Assembly: GCF_010435915.1 (NCBI RefSeq)
Contig: NZ_JAAFZH010000001.1
Location: forward strand, 558,001-622,000
DNA from: Spirosoma terrae
GTDB taxonomy: Bacteria; Bacteroidota; Bacteroidia; Cytophagales; Spirosomataceae
Reading direction: 5' to 3'
DNA length: 64,000 nucleotides
Notes under the pieces: model-generated
The model's database searches: none
The model's input: only the letters and a program-made list of their open reading frames with translations
Told to the model about the DNA's origin: nothing
In this document: positions 52,071 through 63,400 of the stretch, piece after piece
How the letters are laid out: each line of letters opens with the position of its first letter
Position numbering within the stretch: position 1 is the stretch's first letter
Position numbers and translations under genes: made by a program

Positions 52071-53150
52071 ATGAGTAGTACCTACGGAACATTATTTAAA
52101 ATTTCCACTTTTGGTGAATCGCACGGCCCGGCAATAGGCGTTGTTATTGATGGCTGTCCTGCTGGACTGGTTTTTGATACTGACTTTATTCAGAACGAAC
52201 TGGATCGCCGTAAGCCAGGCCAGTCCCGAATTACAACCCAGCGCCGAGAAGCTGATGAGTTTGACGTACTGTCGGGCGTTTTTGAGGGAAAGACACAGGG
52301 GACGCCCATTGCGTTGGTGATACGTAACACCGACCAGCGTAGCAAGGATTACGGCCATATTGCTGAGCAATTTCGCCCTTCTCATGCCGATTATACGTAT
52401 CAAACCAAATATGGATCGCGTGATTATCGGGGCGGAGGTCGTTCGTCGGCGCGGGAAACAGCCGCTCGGGTTGCGGCAGGAGCAGTGGCTAAACTACTGT
52501 TAGCGCAACAAGGGGTTCAGATACAGGCATACGTATCGCAGGTCGGTTCCTTGAAGCTCGATAAACCTTACACGGAGTTAAATTTAGCGCAGACCGAAGA
52601 TAATGCTGTACGCTGTCCTGACCCCGAAACGGCAGAACAGATGTTCCAGTATATCGATGAAACCCGAAAAAAAGGGGATTCTATTGGTGGAATTGTCGAT
52701 TGCGTTGTAACTGGTGTTCCGGTGGGTTGGGGAGAGCCGGTGTTCGATAAACTTCATGCTGAATTAGGGAAAGCCATGTTGAGTATCAACGCCGTGAAAG
52801 GGTTTGAATATGGTAGCGGTTTTGCCGGTGTAGCCCTATTCGGCTCAGAGCATAACGATGAGTTTTATACTGATGAAGAAGGTCGGGTTAGAACCAGAAC
52901 TAATAAGTCGGGCGGTATTCAGGGCGGAATCAGCAACGGTGAGGCTATTTATTTCCGAACGGCTTTTAAGCCAGTAGCCACCATTATGCAGGATCAGAAT
53001 AGCGTCGATATTCACGGGCAACCCGCAACGGTTTCAGGAAAAGGACGTCATGATCCGTGCGTAGTACCGCGTGCCGTACCCATTGTTGAAGCAATGGCTG
53101 CGCTGGTGCTGGTCGATATGTATCTACGTAATAAAGTTGCGCAGCTTTAA
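52071..53150 (+). CDS. aroC: Chorismate synthase
   Basis: Converts 5-enolpyruvylshikimate 3-phosphate to chorismate with reduced FMN, the last step of the shikimate path. The protein is 359 residues. [62 protein letters not shown] and [14 protein letters not shown] are the family signatures. The start at 52071 places [19 protein letters not shown] correctly. Confidence 0.97.
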   Translation: MSSTYGTLFKISTFGESHGPAIGVVIDGCPAGLVFDTDFIQNELDRRKPGQSRITTQRREADEFDVLSGVFEGKTQGTPIALVIRNTDQRSKDYGHIAEQFRPSHADYTYQTKYGSRDYRGGGRSSARETAARVAAGAVAKLLLAQQGVQIQAYVSQVGSLKLDKPYTELNLAQTEDNAVRCPDPETAEQMFQYIDETRKKGDSIGGIVDCVVTGVPVGWGEPVFDKLHAELGKAMLSINAVKGFEYGSGFAGVALFGSEHNDEFYTDEEGRVRTRTNKSGGIQGGISNGEAIYFRTAFKPVATIMQDQNSVDIHGQPATVSGKGRHDPCVVPRAVPIVEAMAALVLVDMYLRNKVAQL

Positions 53151-53157
53151 AGCAATC

Positions 53158-53361
53158 TTACTTTTTCTTCAGGACAGCCTGCATAATGGCATAGCCAAGG
53201 AAGCCGAAGCCAAGAGCCTGCCCCAAAATACCGAAGCTTAGCAATGAGCCAGCTATGTCTGGTTTATTGGTTTTAGCCCAGGCACCTACTAAAAGGAGAA
53301 CAATGCCGATGATCCAGAATCCGGCAGCCAGCAGAACGAATTTATTTTTAATCGTGACCAT
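53158..53361 (-). CDS. Small two-helix membrane protein
   Basis: A protein of 67 residues with two hydrophobic stretches (about residues 8-27 and 38-62) and Lys-rich ends. It is convergent with aroC (eight bases between stops) and starts 11 bases from the possible TTG start of the next gene. No family is recognised; the membrane pattern and start support a real gene. Confidence 0.6.
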   Translation of the reverse strand: MVTIKNKFVLLAAGFWIIGIVLLLVGAWAKTNKPDIAGSLLSFGILGQALGFGFLGYAIMQAVLKKK

Positions 53362-53438
53362 AGCAGAATTAATTGATAAAGTTACTAGCTAAAATTACTT
53401 TCTGGCTCAAATTGTCTCTGGGTTTTGTAACCCCTCAA

Positions 53439-54413
53439 ATGGTAGTCAATTTATTGCTGCCATTTTTTGTTGCTGCTCAGCCTGGCAAACTAACCCGTTT
53501 TGAGTTCCATCGGGGCTTAATGGGCACCCAGTTCGATGTCGTGTTTTATGCATCCGACAGTTTGCTGGCTCAACAGGCGTATGCTGCCGTTTCGGCCCGA
53601 ATGGATTCGCTAAATCAGGTAATGAGCGATTATCTGGAAGGGTCTGAAATCAATCGTCTTTCGGCAGCGAGCGGCTCCGGACAATGGATACACGTATCGG
53701 CTGATTTGTTTCATGTTCTCCAGAAAGCTCAGACTATGGCGCGGTTGTCGCAAGGGCGGTTCGATCCAACAGTTGGCCCGTTATCTCAGCTATGGCGTCG
53801 GGCCGTTCGACGGAACGAATTTCCGACGAAAGCAACGCTACGTCAGGCCCGGCGAACAGTTGGGTATCGGCTAATGGAACTGGATAGTTTGAGCCGATCA
53901 GTACGTCTTATAAAAGCAAACATGCGATTAGATGTTGGCGGCATAGGGCAGGGGTTTGCCAATGATGAAGCAATACTGGTTTTGCGCAAATTTGGTATTC
54001 GGTCGGCGCTGCTGGATATCGGTGGCGACATTCTGGTTGGCGACCCTCCGCCCGACAATTCGGAAGGATGGCGTATTGGCATTGGCGCGGAAGAAACGGG
54101 CAAGTCCGATACGATTATTTTCCTGAAAAACTCGGCCATCACTACGTCTGGCGATACGCACCGATTCCTGAATTATAAGGGTCGGCGGTATTCACATATT
54201 ATGGACCCTCGTTCTGGTTTAGGGCTCAGGCGTTTTGTCCGTGCTACGGTTATGGCGCCTGATGGCTATCAGGCCGACGCTCTGACAAAGGTGTTTAGCG
54301 TGGCAGGGATTCGGAGAAGCCGCCATTTGTTGAAAAAATTCCCTGGAGCTACACTCCTTATTCTGGAAAATAAAAACGGCCGGGCGTATACGTGGCAGTC
54401 CGCTACGTTCTAA
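53439..54413 (+). CDS. ApbE-like FAD:protein FMN transferase
   Basis: Attaches FMN to Thr residues of periplasmic or membrane flavoproteins. The protein is about 324 residues. FDPTVGPLSQLW, RLDVGGIGQGFANDEA, SALLDIGGDILVG, TTSGDTHRF and HIMDPRSG are the ApbE signatures. The start is uncertain: ATG at 53439 gives a short leader (MVVNLLLPFFVAAQ), while TTG at 53373 gives 22 more residues with Lys before the hydrophobic part. No obvious target flavoprotein is adjacent; possible partners such as Nqr or Rnf are not in the window. Confidence 0.92.
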   Translation: MVVNLLLPFFVAAQPGKLTRFEFHRGLMGTQFDVVFYASDSLLAQQAYAAVSARMDSLNQVMSDYLEGSEINRLSAASGSGQWIHVSADLFHVLQKAQTMARLSQGRFDPTVGPLSQLWRRAVRRNEFPTKATLRQARRTVGYRLMELDSLSRSVRLIKANMRLDVGGIGQGFANDEAILVLRKFGIRSALLDIGGDILVGDPPPDNSEGWRIGIGAEETGKSDTIIFLKNSAITTSGDTHRFLNYKGRRYSHIMDPRSGLGLRRFVRATVMAPDGYQADALTKVFSVAGIRRSRHLLKKFPGATLLILENKNGRAYTWQSATF

Positions 54414-54425
54414 CTAATGCTGTTA

Positions 54426-54476
54426 AAAAAACTGTCCGCAACTGAACGTAGCATGTCCAGTTGCGGACAGTTTTTT
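54426..54476 (+). terminator. Rho-independent terminator after the ApbE gene
   Basis: A 19-bp stem (AAAAAACTGTCCGCAACTG and its complement) with a 13-base loop that contains ACGTAGC. T-run at the 3' side. It starts 13 bases after the stop codon. Confidence 0.85.
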
Positions 54477-54612
54477 GTTATTCATCTTTTGTAATGTGTT
54501 GATAATCAATAATCGGCTCAATTGGCACATCATTTGGCTTACTATAATCGAACAAGTGAACAACAGAAACAGAACATAACAACGATCTATAACACTAAAC
54601 ACAAATACTGCC

Positions 54613-54987
54613 ATGTTAACCTTAATTAGTAAAGTAGCCGCTTCGATCCTGATTAGTGCAACAACATTCGCTAACCCTACCACGCCCAAGGCCTTACCTT
54701 TCGGAGCTAGTGCGTTCGTAACGATTGATAATCAAATTCGGGTGTCGGTTGATAAAACAGCGGAAGTGCCAGTAGTGGTACTACTACGTAATGCCGACAA
54801 TAAAATCGTATTTAGCCAAAAGATTAATAAAAAAGAGGCTAAATATGCGATGAAACTAAATGTCGACGAATTAGCGGATGGAAAATATGAATTGGAAGTG
54901 AAGTCAGAAGAAGGAAGTATTCGCAAAGAGTTGAATCTGTCGACGCAACCTGCTCAAAAGACAAGCCGCTTAGTGGCGATGGAATAA
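54613..54987 (+). CDS. Small exported beta-sandwich-like protein
   Basis: A protein of 124 residues with signal peptide (cut near FA, before NPTT). The mature part is one domain of alternating strands (FVTIDNQIRVSVDKTAEVPV, NKIVFSQKINKKEAKYAM, DGKYELEVKSEEGSI), resembling the C-terminal sandwich of Bacteroidota secreted proteins, but no sorting signal is clear. The function is unknown. Confidence 0.7.
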   Translation: MLTLISKVAASILISATTFANPTTPKALPFGASAFVTIDNQIRVSVDKTAEVPVVVLLRNADNKIVFSQKINKKEAKYAMKLNVDELADGKYELEVKSEEGSIRKELNLSTQPAQKTSRLVAME

Positions 54988-55000
54988 CCGTTATGCTTGG

Positions 55001-55042
55001 AAGACAAGAAAGCCTGGCCAATGTGCCGGGCTTTCTTGTCTT
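55001..55042. terminator. Bidirectional terminator between convergent genes
   Basis: Arms AAGACAAGAAAGCC and GGCTTTCTTGTCTT (14 bp) with 14 bases between. It touches the stop of the histidine kinase gene. It may serve both this gene and the plus-strand gene at 54613. Confidence 0.65.
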
Positions 55043-58000
55043 TAGGACGTAGCATTTGCTGGTAAGTAGATGGTAAAGATTGACCCTTCTCCCGGCTTGC
55101 TGCTGGCTGTTATGGCTCCACCATGATTGGCTACCACTTTGTCGCTGATAGCCAGCCCGATCCCCGTACCTGCAAATTGATTTTTGCCGTGTAATCGTTG
55201 AAAGACCTGAAAGATCCGATCGAGATACTTTTCGTCGAAGCCGATGCCATTGTCTGATACATTTATCTGATAATAAGTAGCCACCTTACGAGAAGGCTTA
55301 ACTGAAGCGGGGAGGGTTTCAGCAGCCACTATCTGGCTCGTTACGTTAACAAAAGGCGGTACGTTGGGGCGACGAAACTTAAGCGCGTTAGTCAATAAAT
55401 TCTGGAATAGCTGCTCCAGCTGCGACCGATCACCCGAAACGGTTGGTAGCGTATCGATGTTTACCGTGGCATTTACATCCTGAATTATCAGTTCTAAATC
55501 GACCAGAACATCGTTGACGATCTGATTCAGCGATACAGGACCTATGCTTTTTCGCTGGGTAGAAATGCGGGAGAAGCTCAACAGGTCTTTGATCAGCATC
55601 GACATTCGGTTGGCGGCTCCCTGCATTCTGTTGAGGTGATCAACACCGTCACCTAATCTGACTGCGTACTGATTTTTTAGTAAATCGCTGAAAGCAACAA
55701 TCTTACGTAGTGGTTCCTGCAAATCATGGGAAGCAACGTAGGCGAATTGTTCCAGATTATGATTTGATCGACGTAAGTCCAGATTAGCATCTTCCAGAGC
55801 TTGCGTACGTTGTTTAACGCGGGAGTCTAATTCAGAAGCTAACTCCCGATACCGTAGTTCGTTCTCCTGGGCTAGCTGTGTAATCTTTACCAAATCAGTA
55901 ACTTCAGTAACTACCTGCAAAACTCCTGTTCGTTGATCGCCTTCATAATAGGGCGTATAACTCAGATTAAAATTAGCGTTTTCAATACGTCCATTCCGAT
56001 ACAGATTAACGGTTTCGGCTACGCCATAATACGGTTCCCCGGTTTGGTACACGTGTCGACATCGATCAACAACTTCTTGTCCATCCAGTTCTGGCATTAT
56101 TCTAAGCAGCGGTTTTCCCAGTACGTCCATCTCGCGGTTTATTAACCGTAGCATGGCCTGGTTGAGAAGTTCAATTTTTAGGTCGTCGCCTTTTACCAGT
56201 AGCATCGCTACCGGTGCCTGCTGAACCAGATTGCGCAGGCGATCTTCTGCCTGCCGGCGAGACTGCGTGAGCTGCACCTGATTGCGGACTTTGGTTAATA
56301 ATTCCTGGCCTGAGAATGGTTTTACCAGATAGTCGTCGGCACCTGCTTCGAGTCCGTCAATCCGGGCTTCCTGCCCGGCCCGGGCCGATAAAAATATGAG
56401 CGGAATCTGGCTGGTGGCTGCGTTCTCTTTCAGCTGCTGCAGTAAGGCTTTCCCGTCCATAACGGGCATCATAATATCGCTCAGAATTAGCTGAGGTGTG
56501 GTGGTCTGGAGTTGCTGCCAGGCATCAGCGCCATTGACGGCAGTTTTTATAGTAAAGTATGGGTCGAGCAAGCGAGTCAGATAAGCTCGCATATCTGCAT
56601 TATCATCAACAATCAGAATCGTTGTTGCTTTGTCGGTCGGTAACTCATGACTTGCCAGGGTAGATGACTCAGACGTTTGCTTTTCGTCTGACAGCATGGA
56701 ACGGGCTTCCTGAAGGAATGTGTAGGCCAGACTACTAATTTCCTGGCTATGTTCAGCTTCCAGGACTTGATTAGCTGGTAAGTGAGATTTCCCAAGAGGA
56801 ATACGTACGGTAAACGTACTTCCTTTGCCTTCTTCACTGTCTACCCTGATACGTCCATGATGTAAATTGACCAGTTCACTAATTAATGACAGGCCAATTC
56901 CGGTTCCTTCATAGGAGCGTCCTCCCGCATTTTCTACCCGGTGGAATCGTTCGAACATGTGGGGTAACTCCTGTTTGGGTATACCTACTCCCGAATCAGA
57001 TACACGCAGAACCGCTTCTTCACTTTCGGCTGTTAACTGGACCCGAATCGTACCCTGAAGTGTGAACTTAAATGCGTTGGAAAGAAGGTTAAGCACAATC
57101 TTTTCCCACATTTCAGCGTCAGCGTAGACTGCTTCCGAAAAAGGTTTGCAATCCACAATAAACTCCAGTCCGGCTTTTTCAATTAATGATCGAAAACTGC
57201 TGGTAAGGTCAATGGTTAGTTTAACCAGGTCAACCGGACGGAACGTAGCTTTTACCCGATTGGCTTCAATACGACTGAAATCGAGCAGGTTGTTGACTAG
57301 CTTCAGTAAGCGTAAGGCATTGCGATGCGTTGTTTCAATAGGATCTTTGTAAGCCCAATTCTGGTCCTGAACAGCATTCATCAGCTCCTCCAGTGGACCT
57401 AGCATTAAGGTTAAAGGAGTACGGAATTCGTGGCTTATATTGCTGAAAAAAGCGGTTTTAGCCCGATCGATAGCCGCTAATGCTTCGGCTCGCTTTTGCT
57501 CTTCCTGATACGCATTAACGTTGGAGAAAGCCGTGCTAATGGTATTGGCCAGGAGTTCATAAAAATTAAGATAATCGTTGTCGAGAGCACGATGCGGACT
57601 GACTCCTGCCAGCAAAAAGCCATATGGTTTCTCTCTGGCTGAAATCAGAATCGGGAGAAGTAGGGCTGTATGAGGATTGTTGTCATACGGTCCGGCCTCT
57701 ATGCTGCCAATCGTCTGATTGAGATTATCGATAATGACTGACGTACTGTGGTTGGAGACCCAATTTGTGCTCGAAACATCTAAGACCTGTAAGTTGTCAG
57801 GAAGAGAGGAGCCAGGTTTTAAGCCAACTGCTTGCAAGAGATGGGCTTGTTTACCATCATCCTGAAATTCATAGAATAGTAAAAAAGGCAAGTCCAGGCT
57901 AAAATCGGTCTGATCAGTGCCAAGGCTGTCATAAATAGCCTGATTGGTTTTAGCCTGACCGGTCAGGGCTGCTACATCGCGCAATACCTGTGTGCGACGG

Positions 58001-58494
58001 GCGCTCAGCATTTTGTCTGTTGTTTCGGTAATAGGGTGGAAAATACCGCCCACTTCGCCCGACTCATCCCGGATGGGAGCAAACGAGAAGGTCATAAAGG
58101 CTTCTTCCAGATACCCAAATCGATCGAGGAACATACGCTGATCTTTAATATAGGTACCTTCGCCCTGTTGGCCTCTGGTAAAAGCGTCGCCAACGACCGG
58201 AAGGGCAGTTTCCCAACAAATACGGAAGTTTTGCCCCATTGATTCAGGGTGTTTAGCACCGCAGATAGGGCGGTAACTGTCGTTATAGATCTGGATCGTT
58301 TCAGGACCCCAGGCGATTAGAATCGGGAAGGTGGATGATAAACAGAGGCTCACAGAAGTCCGTAAACTTTGTGGCCAGGATGAAACCGGACCCAGTGGTG
58401 TTTTAGACCAATCCATAGATCGGATTAGCTTACCCATCTCCCCTCCGCCAGCCAGAAACTGTTCTGGGGATTCTTTCTCAATCGCAATAGACAT
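55042..58494 (-). CDS. Hybrid sensor histidine kinase with two kinase cores
   Basis: A 1150-residue signalling protein without membrane segments. Order: PAS-like domain (about residues 45-165), GAF-like (175-325), HisKA with His355 in SNISHEFRTP, HATPase (NLLSNAFKF, EGTGIGLSLI, to 567), receiver (625-740) with phospho-acceptor Asp673 in LSDIMMPVMD and Lys725, PAS (about 752-870), coiled coil, and a second HisKA with His923 in VASHDLQEPL and HATPase ending at GTGIGLAIS and HNGGAI-like GGAITAS. Two complete kinases around one receiver is unusual. No response regulator gene is beside it. The signal is unknown; the cytoplasmic location suggests an internal or light/redox cue. Confidence 0.93.
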   Translation of the reverse strand: MSIAIEKESPEQFLAGGGEMGKLIRSMDWSKTPLGPVSSWPQSLRTSVSLCLSSTFPILIAWGPETIQIYNDSYRPICGAKHPESMGQNFRICWETALPVVGDAFTRGQQGEGTYIKDQRMFLDRFGYLEEAFMTFSFAPIRDESGEVGGIFHPITETTDKMLSARRTQVLRDVAALTGQAKTNQAIYDSLGTDQTDFSLDLPFLLFYEFQDDGKQAHLLQAVGLKPGSSLPDNLQVLDVSSTNWVSNHSTSVIIDNLNQTIGSIEAGPYDNNPHTALLLPILISAREKPYGFLLAGVSPHRALDNDYLNFYELLANTISTAFSNVNAYQEEQKRAEALAAIDRAKTAFFSNISHEFRTPLTLMLGPLEELMNAVQDQNWAYKDPIETTHRNALRLLKLVNNLLDFSRIEANRVKATFRPVDLVKLTIDLTSSFRSLIEKAGLEFIVDCKPFSEAVYADAEMWEKIVLNLLSNAFKFTLQGTIRVQLTAESEEAVLRVSDSGVGIPKQELPHMFERFHRVENAGGRSYEGTGIGLSLISELVNLHHGRIRVDSEEGKGSTFTVRIPLGKSHLPANQVLEAEHSQEISSLAYTFLQEARSMLSDEKQTSESSTLASHELPTDKATTILIVDDNADMRAYLTRLLDPYFTIKTAVNGADAWQQLQTTTPQLILSDIMMPVMDGKALLQQLKENAATSQIPLIFLSARAGQEARIDGLEAGADDYLVKPFSGQELLTKVRNQVQLTQSRRQAEDRLRNLVQQAPVAMLLVKGDDLKIELLNQAMLRLINREMDVLGKPLLRIMPELDGQEVVDRCRHVYQTGEPYYGVAETVNLYRNGRIENANFNLSYTPYYEGDQRTGVLQVVTEVTDLVKITQLAQENELRYRELASELDSRVKQRTQALEDANLDLRRSNHNLEQFAYVASHDLQEPLRKIVAFSDLLKNQYAVRLGDGVDHLNRMQGAANRMSMLIKDLLSFSRISTQRKSIGPVSLNQIVNDVLVDLELIIQDVNATVNIDTLPTVSGDRSQLEQLFQNLLTNALKFRRPNVPPFVNVTSQIVAAETLPASVKPSRKVATYYQINVSDNGIGFDEKYLDRIFQVFQRLHGKNQFAGTGIGLAISDKVVANHGGAITASSKPGEGSIFTIYLPANATS

Positions 58495-58694
58495 TCTATA
58501 AAAACAATCATATATTGAGTGGCATAAGGACTATGTCACTCAATGGTCTGCAAACAACCATTTCCTATCAAGATATTCAGGTAAGCAAGCTCAAAAATAA
58601 GGTTAAATATGAGATTGTTTTTATGTGATGGCTAATTCTTAGGCATTGAGAACATAAACCTGATGTACTGGTTAAAGTGATTGTAGTAAACAAA

Positions 58695-58734
58695 AGCAAA
58701 ACCACACCTATGTTTTCACAGATGTGGTTTTGCT
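58695..58734 (-). terminator. Terminator of the second Gfo/Idh/MocA gene
   Basis: A 12-bp stem (AGCAAAACCACA / TGTGGTTTTGCT) followed on the minus strand by TTTGTTTACT. It lies 51 bases past the stop at 58786. Confidence 0.65.
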
Positions 58735-58785
58735 TTGTGCGAACCAGGTTTAGCCGCTAGGCTTGTCATGCCCCTACGTTATCCC

Positions 58786-60147
58786 CTATACGGTAATCGT
58801 TTTACCAGGTACCGCAATTTGGTAGAAGCCATCTTTATCGGGTAGGCTCTTAGGCATCGCATCCCAGGCCAACTTGTCGGGGAAGAGATCAATTTGCGAG
58901 TTTAGGGCTTCGTCCCACTTCACTACCTTTCCTGAATAGGTAGCCATTCGACCCATAATAGCGGTCATGGTGCTTTTAGCACCATTTTCGGCATCGGCAA
59001 ATTTATATTCGCCTTTGGCAATGGCGTCGAACAACTCATCGTGCTCAATTTGATACGGGTTACCATCGCTTTTTCCATTATGCGTATAAATCGGCTGACC
59101 TTTATAATCCATCAGTATACTCTTCTGACCAAAAGAATCGACCCGGCCTTTCGTACCCAGAAACATTTCGTCAACCTTGCTGTAGGTCCCTTCGTAATGG
59201 CGGCATTGACTGTTGATAGTCGTGCCGTCGGCGTAGGTGAAGTCAACAATATGATGGTCGAAGATTTCGCCGTCGTCTTTGCCATTACGTACTTGTCGGC
59301 CACCCGTGCCCTGGCAGGAAACGGGATATCCTTTTTTCACCCAGTTTGCTACGTCGATATTATGGATGTGCTGCTCGTTAATATGGTCGCCACAGAGCCA
59401 ATTGAAGTAATACCAGTTCCGCATCTGGTAGTCCATTTCGGTCTGGTTCGGCTTGCGCGGTTTATGCCAGACACCACCACTGATCCAGTACACTTGGCCG
59501 CCTACAATATCGCCCAGGGCTCCATCATGAATACGTTTAATCATTTCACGATAATTAGGCTGATAATGACGCTGTAGGCCAACTACTACGTTAAGCTTTT
59601 TCTTTTTGGCTTCTTCAGCGGCTGCCAGAACACGACGAACACCGGGCGCATCGGTAGCAACGGGCTTTTCCATGAAAATTTGCTTACCCTGCCGAACTGC
59701 TTCTTCGAAATGGCTTGGCCGGAAACCGGGAGGAGTAGCCAGAATCACTACGTCGGCCAGGGCCATTGCCTGTTTATAGGCATCAAAGCCTACAAATTTA
59801 TTAGCGTCTGGTACGTTTAGTTTTGATGTTCCATCGGCTGCCTTTAAATTTTTGGCTGTCAGGAAGTTGGTGATATTTTTATAGGATTCGTCGAGACGAT
59901 CGCGAAAGGCATCGGCCATCGCAACGATCTGCACGTTTTGCTTTGTACTCAAGGCCTGCTGAGCCGCACCTGTTCCACGACCTCCACAGCCAATCAGTGC
60001 TACCTTAATAGTATCGTTTACCGAAAAATGGTAGCCCGATTTACCCGTAGCTGCCTTAGAGGCAAAAGGTAGGCTACCTAGTATAGCTCCCCCTGTCAGC
60101 AGGCTGGAGGTTTTGAGGAAATCACGTCGGTTCGATTCGTTTGCCAT
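58786..60147 (-). CDS. Gfo/Idh/MocA family oxidoreductase with Tat signal
   Basis: A 453-residue exported dehydrogenase-like protein. The Tat signal is SNRRDFLKTSS (residues 5-15) followed by a hydrophobic part. Rossmann motif GCGGRGTG at residues 53-60, EKP at 160-162, and LCGDHINEQHIHNIDVANW in the second domain, which is typical of the larger Bacteroidota members. The substrate is unknown, perhaps a glycan-derived sugar. It is divergent from the TonB receptor gene at 60489, with which it may be functionally linked. Confidence 0.9.
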   Translation of the reverse strand: MANESNRRDFLKTSSLLTGGAILGSLPFASKAATGKSGYHFSVNDTIKVALIGCGGRGTGAAQQALSTKQNVQIVAMADAFRDRLDESYKNITNFLTAKNLKAADGTSKLNVPDANKFVGFDAYKQAMALADVVILATPPGFRPSHFEEAVRQGKQIFMEKPVATDAPGVRRVLAAAEEAKKKKLNVVVGLQRHYQPNYREMIKRIHDGALGDIVGGQVYWISGGVWHKPRKPNQTEMDYQMRNWYYFNWLCGDHINEQHIHNIDVANWVKKGYPVSCQGTGGRQVRNGKDDGEIFDHHIVDFTYADGTTINSQCRHYEGTYSKVDEMFLGTKGRVDSFGQKSILMDYKGQPIYTHNGKSDGNPYQIEHDELFDAIAKGEYKFADAENGAKSTMTAIMGRMATYSGKVVKWDEALNSQIDLFPDKLAWDAMPKSLPDKDGFYQIAVPGKTITV

Positions 60148-60488
60148 AATTGTATGTTATATCGGTTGAAAGCTATTTACGAAAAGGCACGACTGGTGTG
60201 GATTTACTATTTGTTTGGTGGCTATCTGCTTATTACTGAATGGAGGACGTATTAAGTTTTAGAGAAGTAACAGATAAGGCTTAGTTTATTGGCTATTATT
60301 ACAAATTGATAAGTCATACTTTTTGTAAAATAAATAATAGTAACGATGATGCCGGCGGAGTAGAATCCTACATACGCGAAGAAAATTTATTAATGTCAAG
60401 ATTTTTTTGCACAAAAAGACTACTTATCCGTATGTTTATCGTCAAAGTAAATGTGTTGACACATTAGCCATTTCTTACCAAATTACCT
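60148..60488. other. Divergent intergenic region
   Basis: About 340 AT-rich bases between two divergent genes. It must hold both promoters, but no perfect TAnnTTTG box was found. Near-matches such as TACTTTTTG at about 60330 and TATGTTTA at 60430 exist. No RNA element was recognised. Confidence 0.5.
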
Positions 60489-63400
60489 ATGCAAAAATCG
60501 ATTACGTATTCCTTATGTTTAATAGGGCTTTTCTTTTTATGGAGTGTTAGTGCTAAAGCTCAAACACGTATTGCGGGTAAAGTAACCGCCGACGATACCA
60601 AAGAAGCCCTGGCTGGTATAAGCATTGCCGTTAAAGGCAAGGTCGTAGGTACCATTACCGACCAGAAAGGTAATTTTTCATTGACAACGAATACTCCTAT
60701 TCCTTTTACAATTGCTGTTTCCTCGGTGGGGTTTCAGACGCAGGAGTTTGTCGTTAACGGCGATCGGACCGATTTCGCAATCGCTCTGAAAGAGCAGGTT
60801 ACGTTAGGTCAGGAAGTAGTAGTTGCTGCGTCGCGCGTTGAGGAGAGCGTACTGAAATCGCCGGTGTCTGTCGAACGGCTGGATATCCGTTCGTTTCAGT
60901 CTACGCCATCAGCCTCGTTTTATGATGCTATTCAGAACATCAAAGGGGTTGATATGAACACGCAAAGCCTTACGTTCAAGTCGGTTAACGTGCGTGGTTT
61001 CGGCTCAAATGGTAATACGCGGGTTGTGCAAATGCTGGATGGCATGGATAACCAGGCGCCAGGCCTGAATTTTTCGGTAGGGAATATCGCTGGTGTGTCG
61101 GAGCTTGATCTGGAGAGCGTAGAACTCCTGCCCGGTGCATCGTCGGCCCTATACGGCCCTAATGCAATTAACGGGTTACTGCTCATGACATCGAAGAGTC
61201 CGTTCCAGTATCAGGGGCTTAGTGCTTACGTAAAAGGAGGGGTGATGAATGCCAGTAACCGCTCCACAGCAACGACACCTTTTTATGATGCTGCTTTTCG
61301 GTATGCAAAGGCTTTTAACAACCGGCTGGCGTTTAAAGTGGGCGTATCGTACTTGTCTGCTAAAGACTGGCAGGCTACAGACTATCGTGATCAGAGCTTT
61401 TCGAATGGCTACACGCTGGATAACGGAACGCGATCTAACAATCCCGGATACGATGGTATCAATATTTATGGCGATGCCAGTGCTAATCTTTACTCCAATC
61501 TGTTTGGCAATGGTCAGCCCGGAACGGGAGCAAATGGTACGTCACAGGTATTGGGATTGATTGCTTCTACACCGATTCCACAGGCCGGAAACCGAACTCT
61601 GCCTCAGCTAACCGGACTTACGCCACAGCAAATCTTCGACGCCATGATTCCCCGCCTGGACATTTCCAGAACGGGTTACCTGGAGAATGAACTGGTGAAT
61701 TACGACGCTAAGAACCTTAAACTCAACGGAGCCCTGCACTATCGGTTAAATGATAACGTAGAGGCTATTTTGCAGGCGAACTGGGGAACGGGCACTACGG
61801 TATACACAGGAGCCGATCGCTATTATATCAAAGGCTTCAAACTGGGTCAGTACAAATTGGAGCTACGTGGTTCTAATTTCTTTGTTCGGGCCTATACGAC
61901 TCAGGAACGCTCGGGCGATGCGTATGCAACCGGAACGCTTGGGCAAGGTATCAACGAAGCCTGGAGTGGCAGTGCCGCCAAGTGGTTTCCCACATTTTTT
62001 GGCACCTACGCCCAAACCGCTTTCCAGGGATATGCAGGTGCATTTCTACAAGCACTTGGTGCCGGACAAACACAGGCCGCTGCGGCTACTGCGGCACAGG
62101 CATATGCTTCCAGCCAGCAGTCAGCCTGGTTAAATTTAGCGCGTGGTACGGCTGATCAGGGCCGTTTGGTGCCGGGAACAGCAGGCTTCCAGCAGGCATT
62201 CGACGCTGTAGCGGCCAAACCAATTCCGGGCGATGCCAATGGTGTAGGAGCGCGTTTCCTCGACAAAACCAATTTGTATCATGTGGAGGGTATGTATAAC
62301 TTCAACAAGCTGATTGATCCTAAACTGGTTGAGTTAATTGTTGGAGCCAACTTCCGCCGGTATGCGCTGAATTCAGAAGGGACGCTTTTTGCCCGTGACG
62401 AAAACGGGAAAGAGTTTACCATTGACGAATATGGTGCTTATGCACAGGTATCTAAAACACTCGCTGACATCTTAAAGCTGACTGGATCGCTACGTTACGA
62501 TAAAAACCAGAATTTTAAGGCGCAGGTTAGCCCCCGTTTATCGGCGGTATTAACCCTGGCCAAGGTGCATAACGTTCGGGCATCGTTCCAGCGCGGATTC
62601 CGCATTCCAACAACGCAGGATCAATACATTGATTTGAACACGCCAAGTGCGCATTTGATTGGTGGTCTACCTTTATTTAAGCAGCGCTATAATTTCAGTG
62701 GCAGCCCGGTTTATACGCTTCAGTCTGTTCAGTCATTCGGAGCAGCTCTGCAAACGGGTGGTGCAGCAGCACTTCCGCAGGCGCTCGGTTTGCTAAAACC
62801 TGCTGTTGATCCTGGCTATGATCCTGAGCGTGTAGAAACGTATGAGGTCGGTTATAAAGGCTTGATCGGTAATAAGCTGTTTATCGATGCCTATTACTAC
62901 TACAACCGCTTCCTGAATTTCCTGGGAACCCAGACCGTAGTGCAGGGCAAACAGCCCGTTTCGTTAACTGATCCTACGTCTACCTTGCAATTGATCAGTT
63001 CTGCAACCCGAAACGTGTATTTCTATCCAGTCAATTCAACCACTCAGATCAAAAATGCTGGTTGGGCCATTGGTCTGGATTATCTGTTACCAGGTAATTA
63101 CACGATTGGGGCCAACGTATCGTCAAACTATCTGATGGACAAAGAGCAGATCCCGGTTGGTTTTGTTACGTTCTTCAACACGCCAAAATATCGTTATAAC
63201 GTATCGTTTGGGAATCGGAATATTGCCGGAAGCAATTTTGGTTTCAACGTCGTTTATCGCCGTCAGGATTCATTCCTGTGGGAGGGTAGTTTTGGTAATG
63301 CCGTGGCTACGGCCCGCCAGCAGACAATCATCCCGGCCTATGGTACGCTTGATGCCCAAATCAGTAAGAAAGTACCAGCGATCAAGTCTATCCTGAAAGT

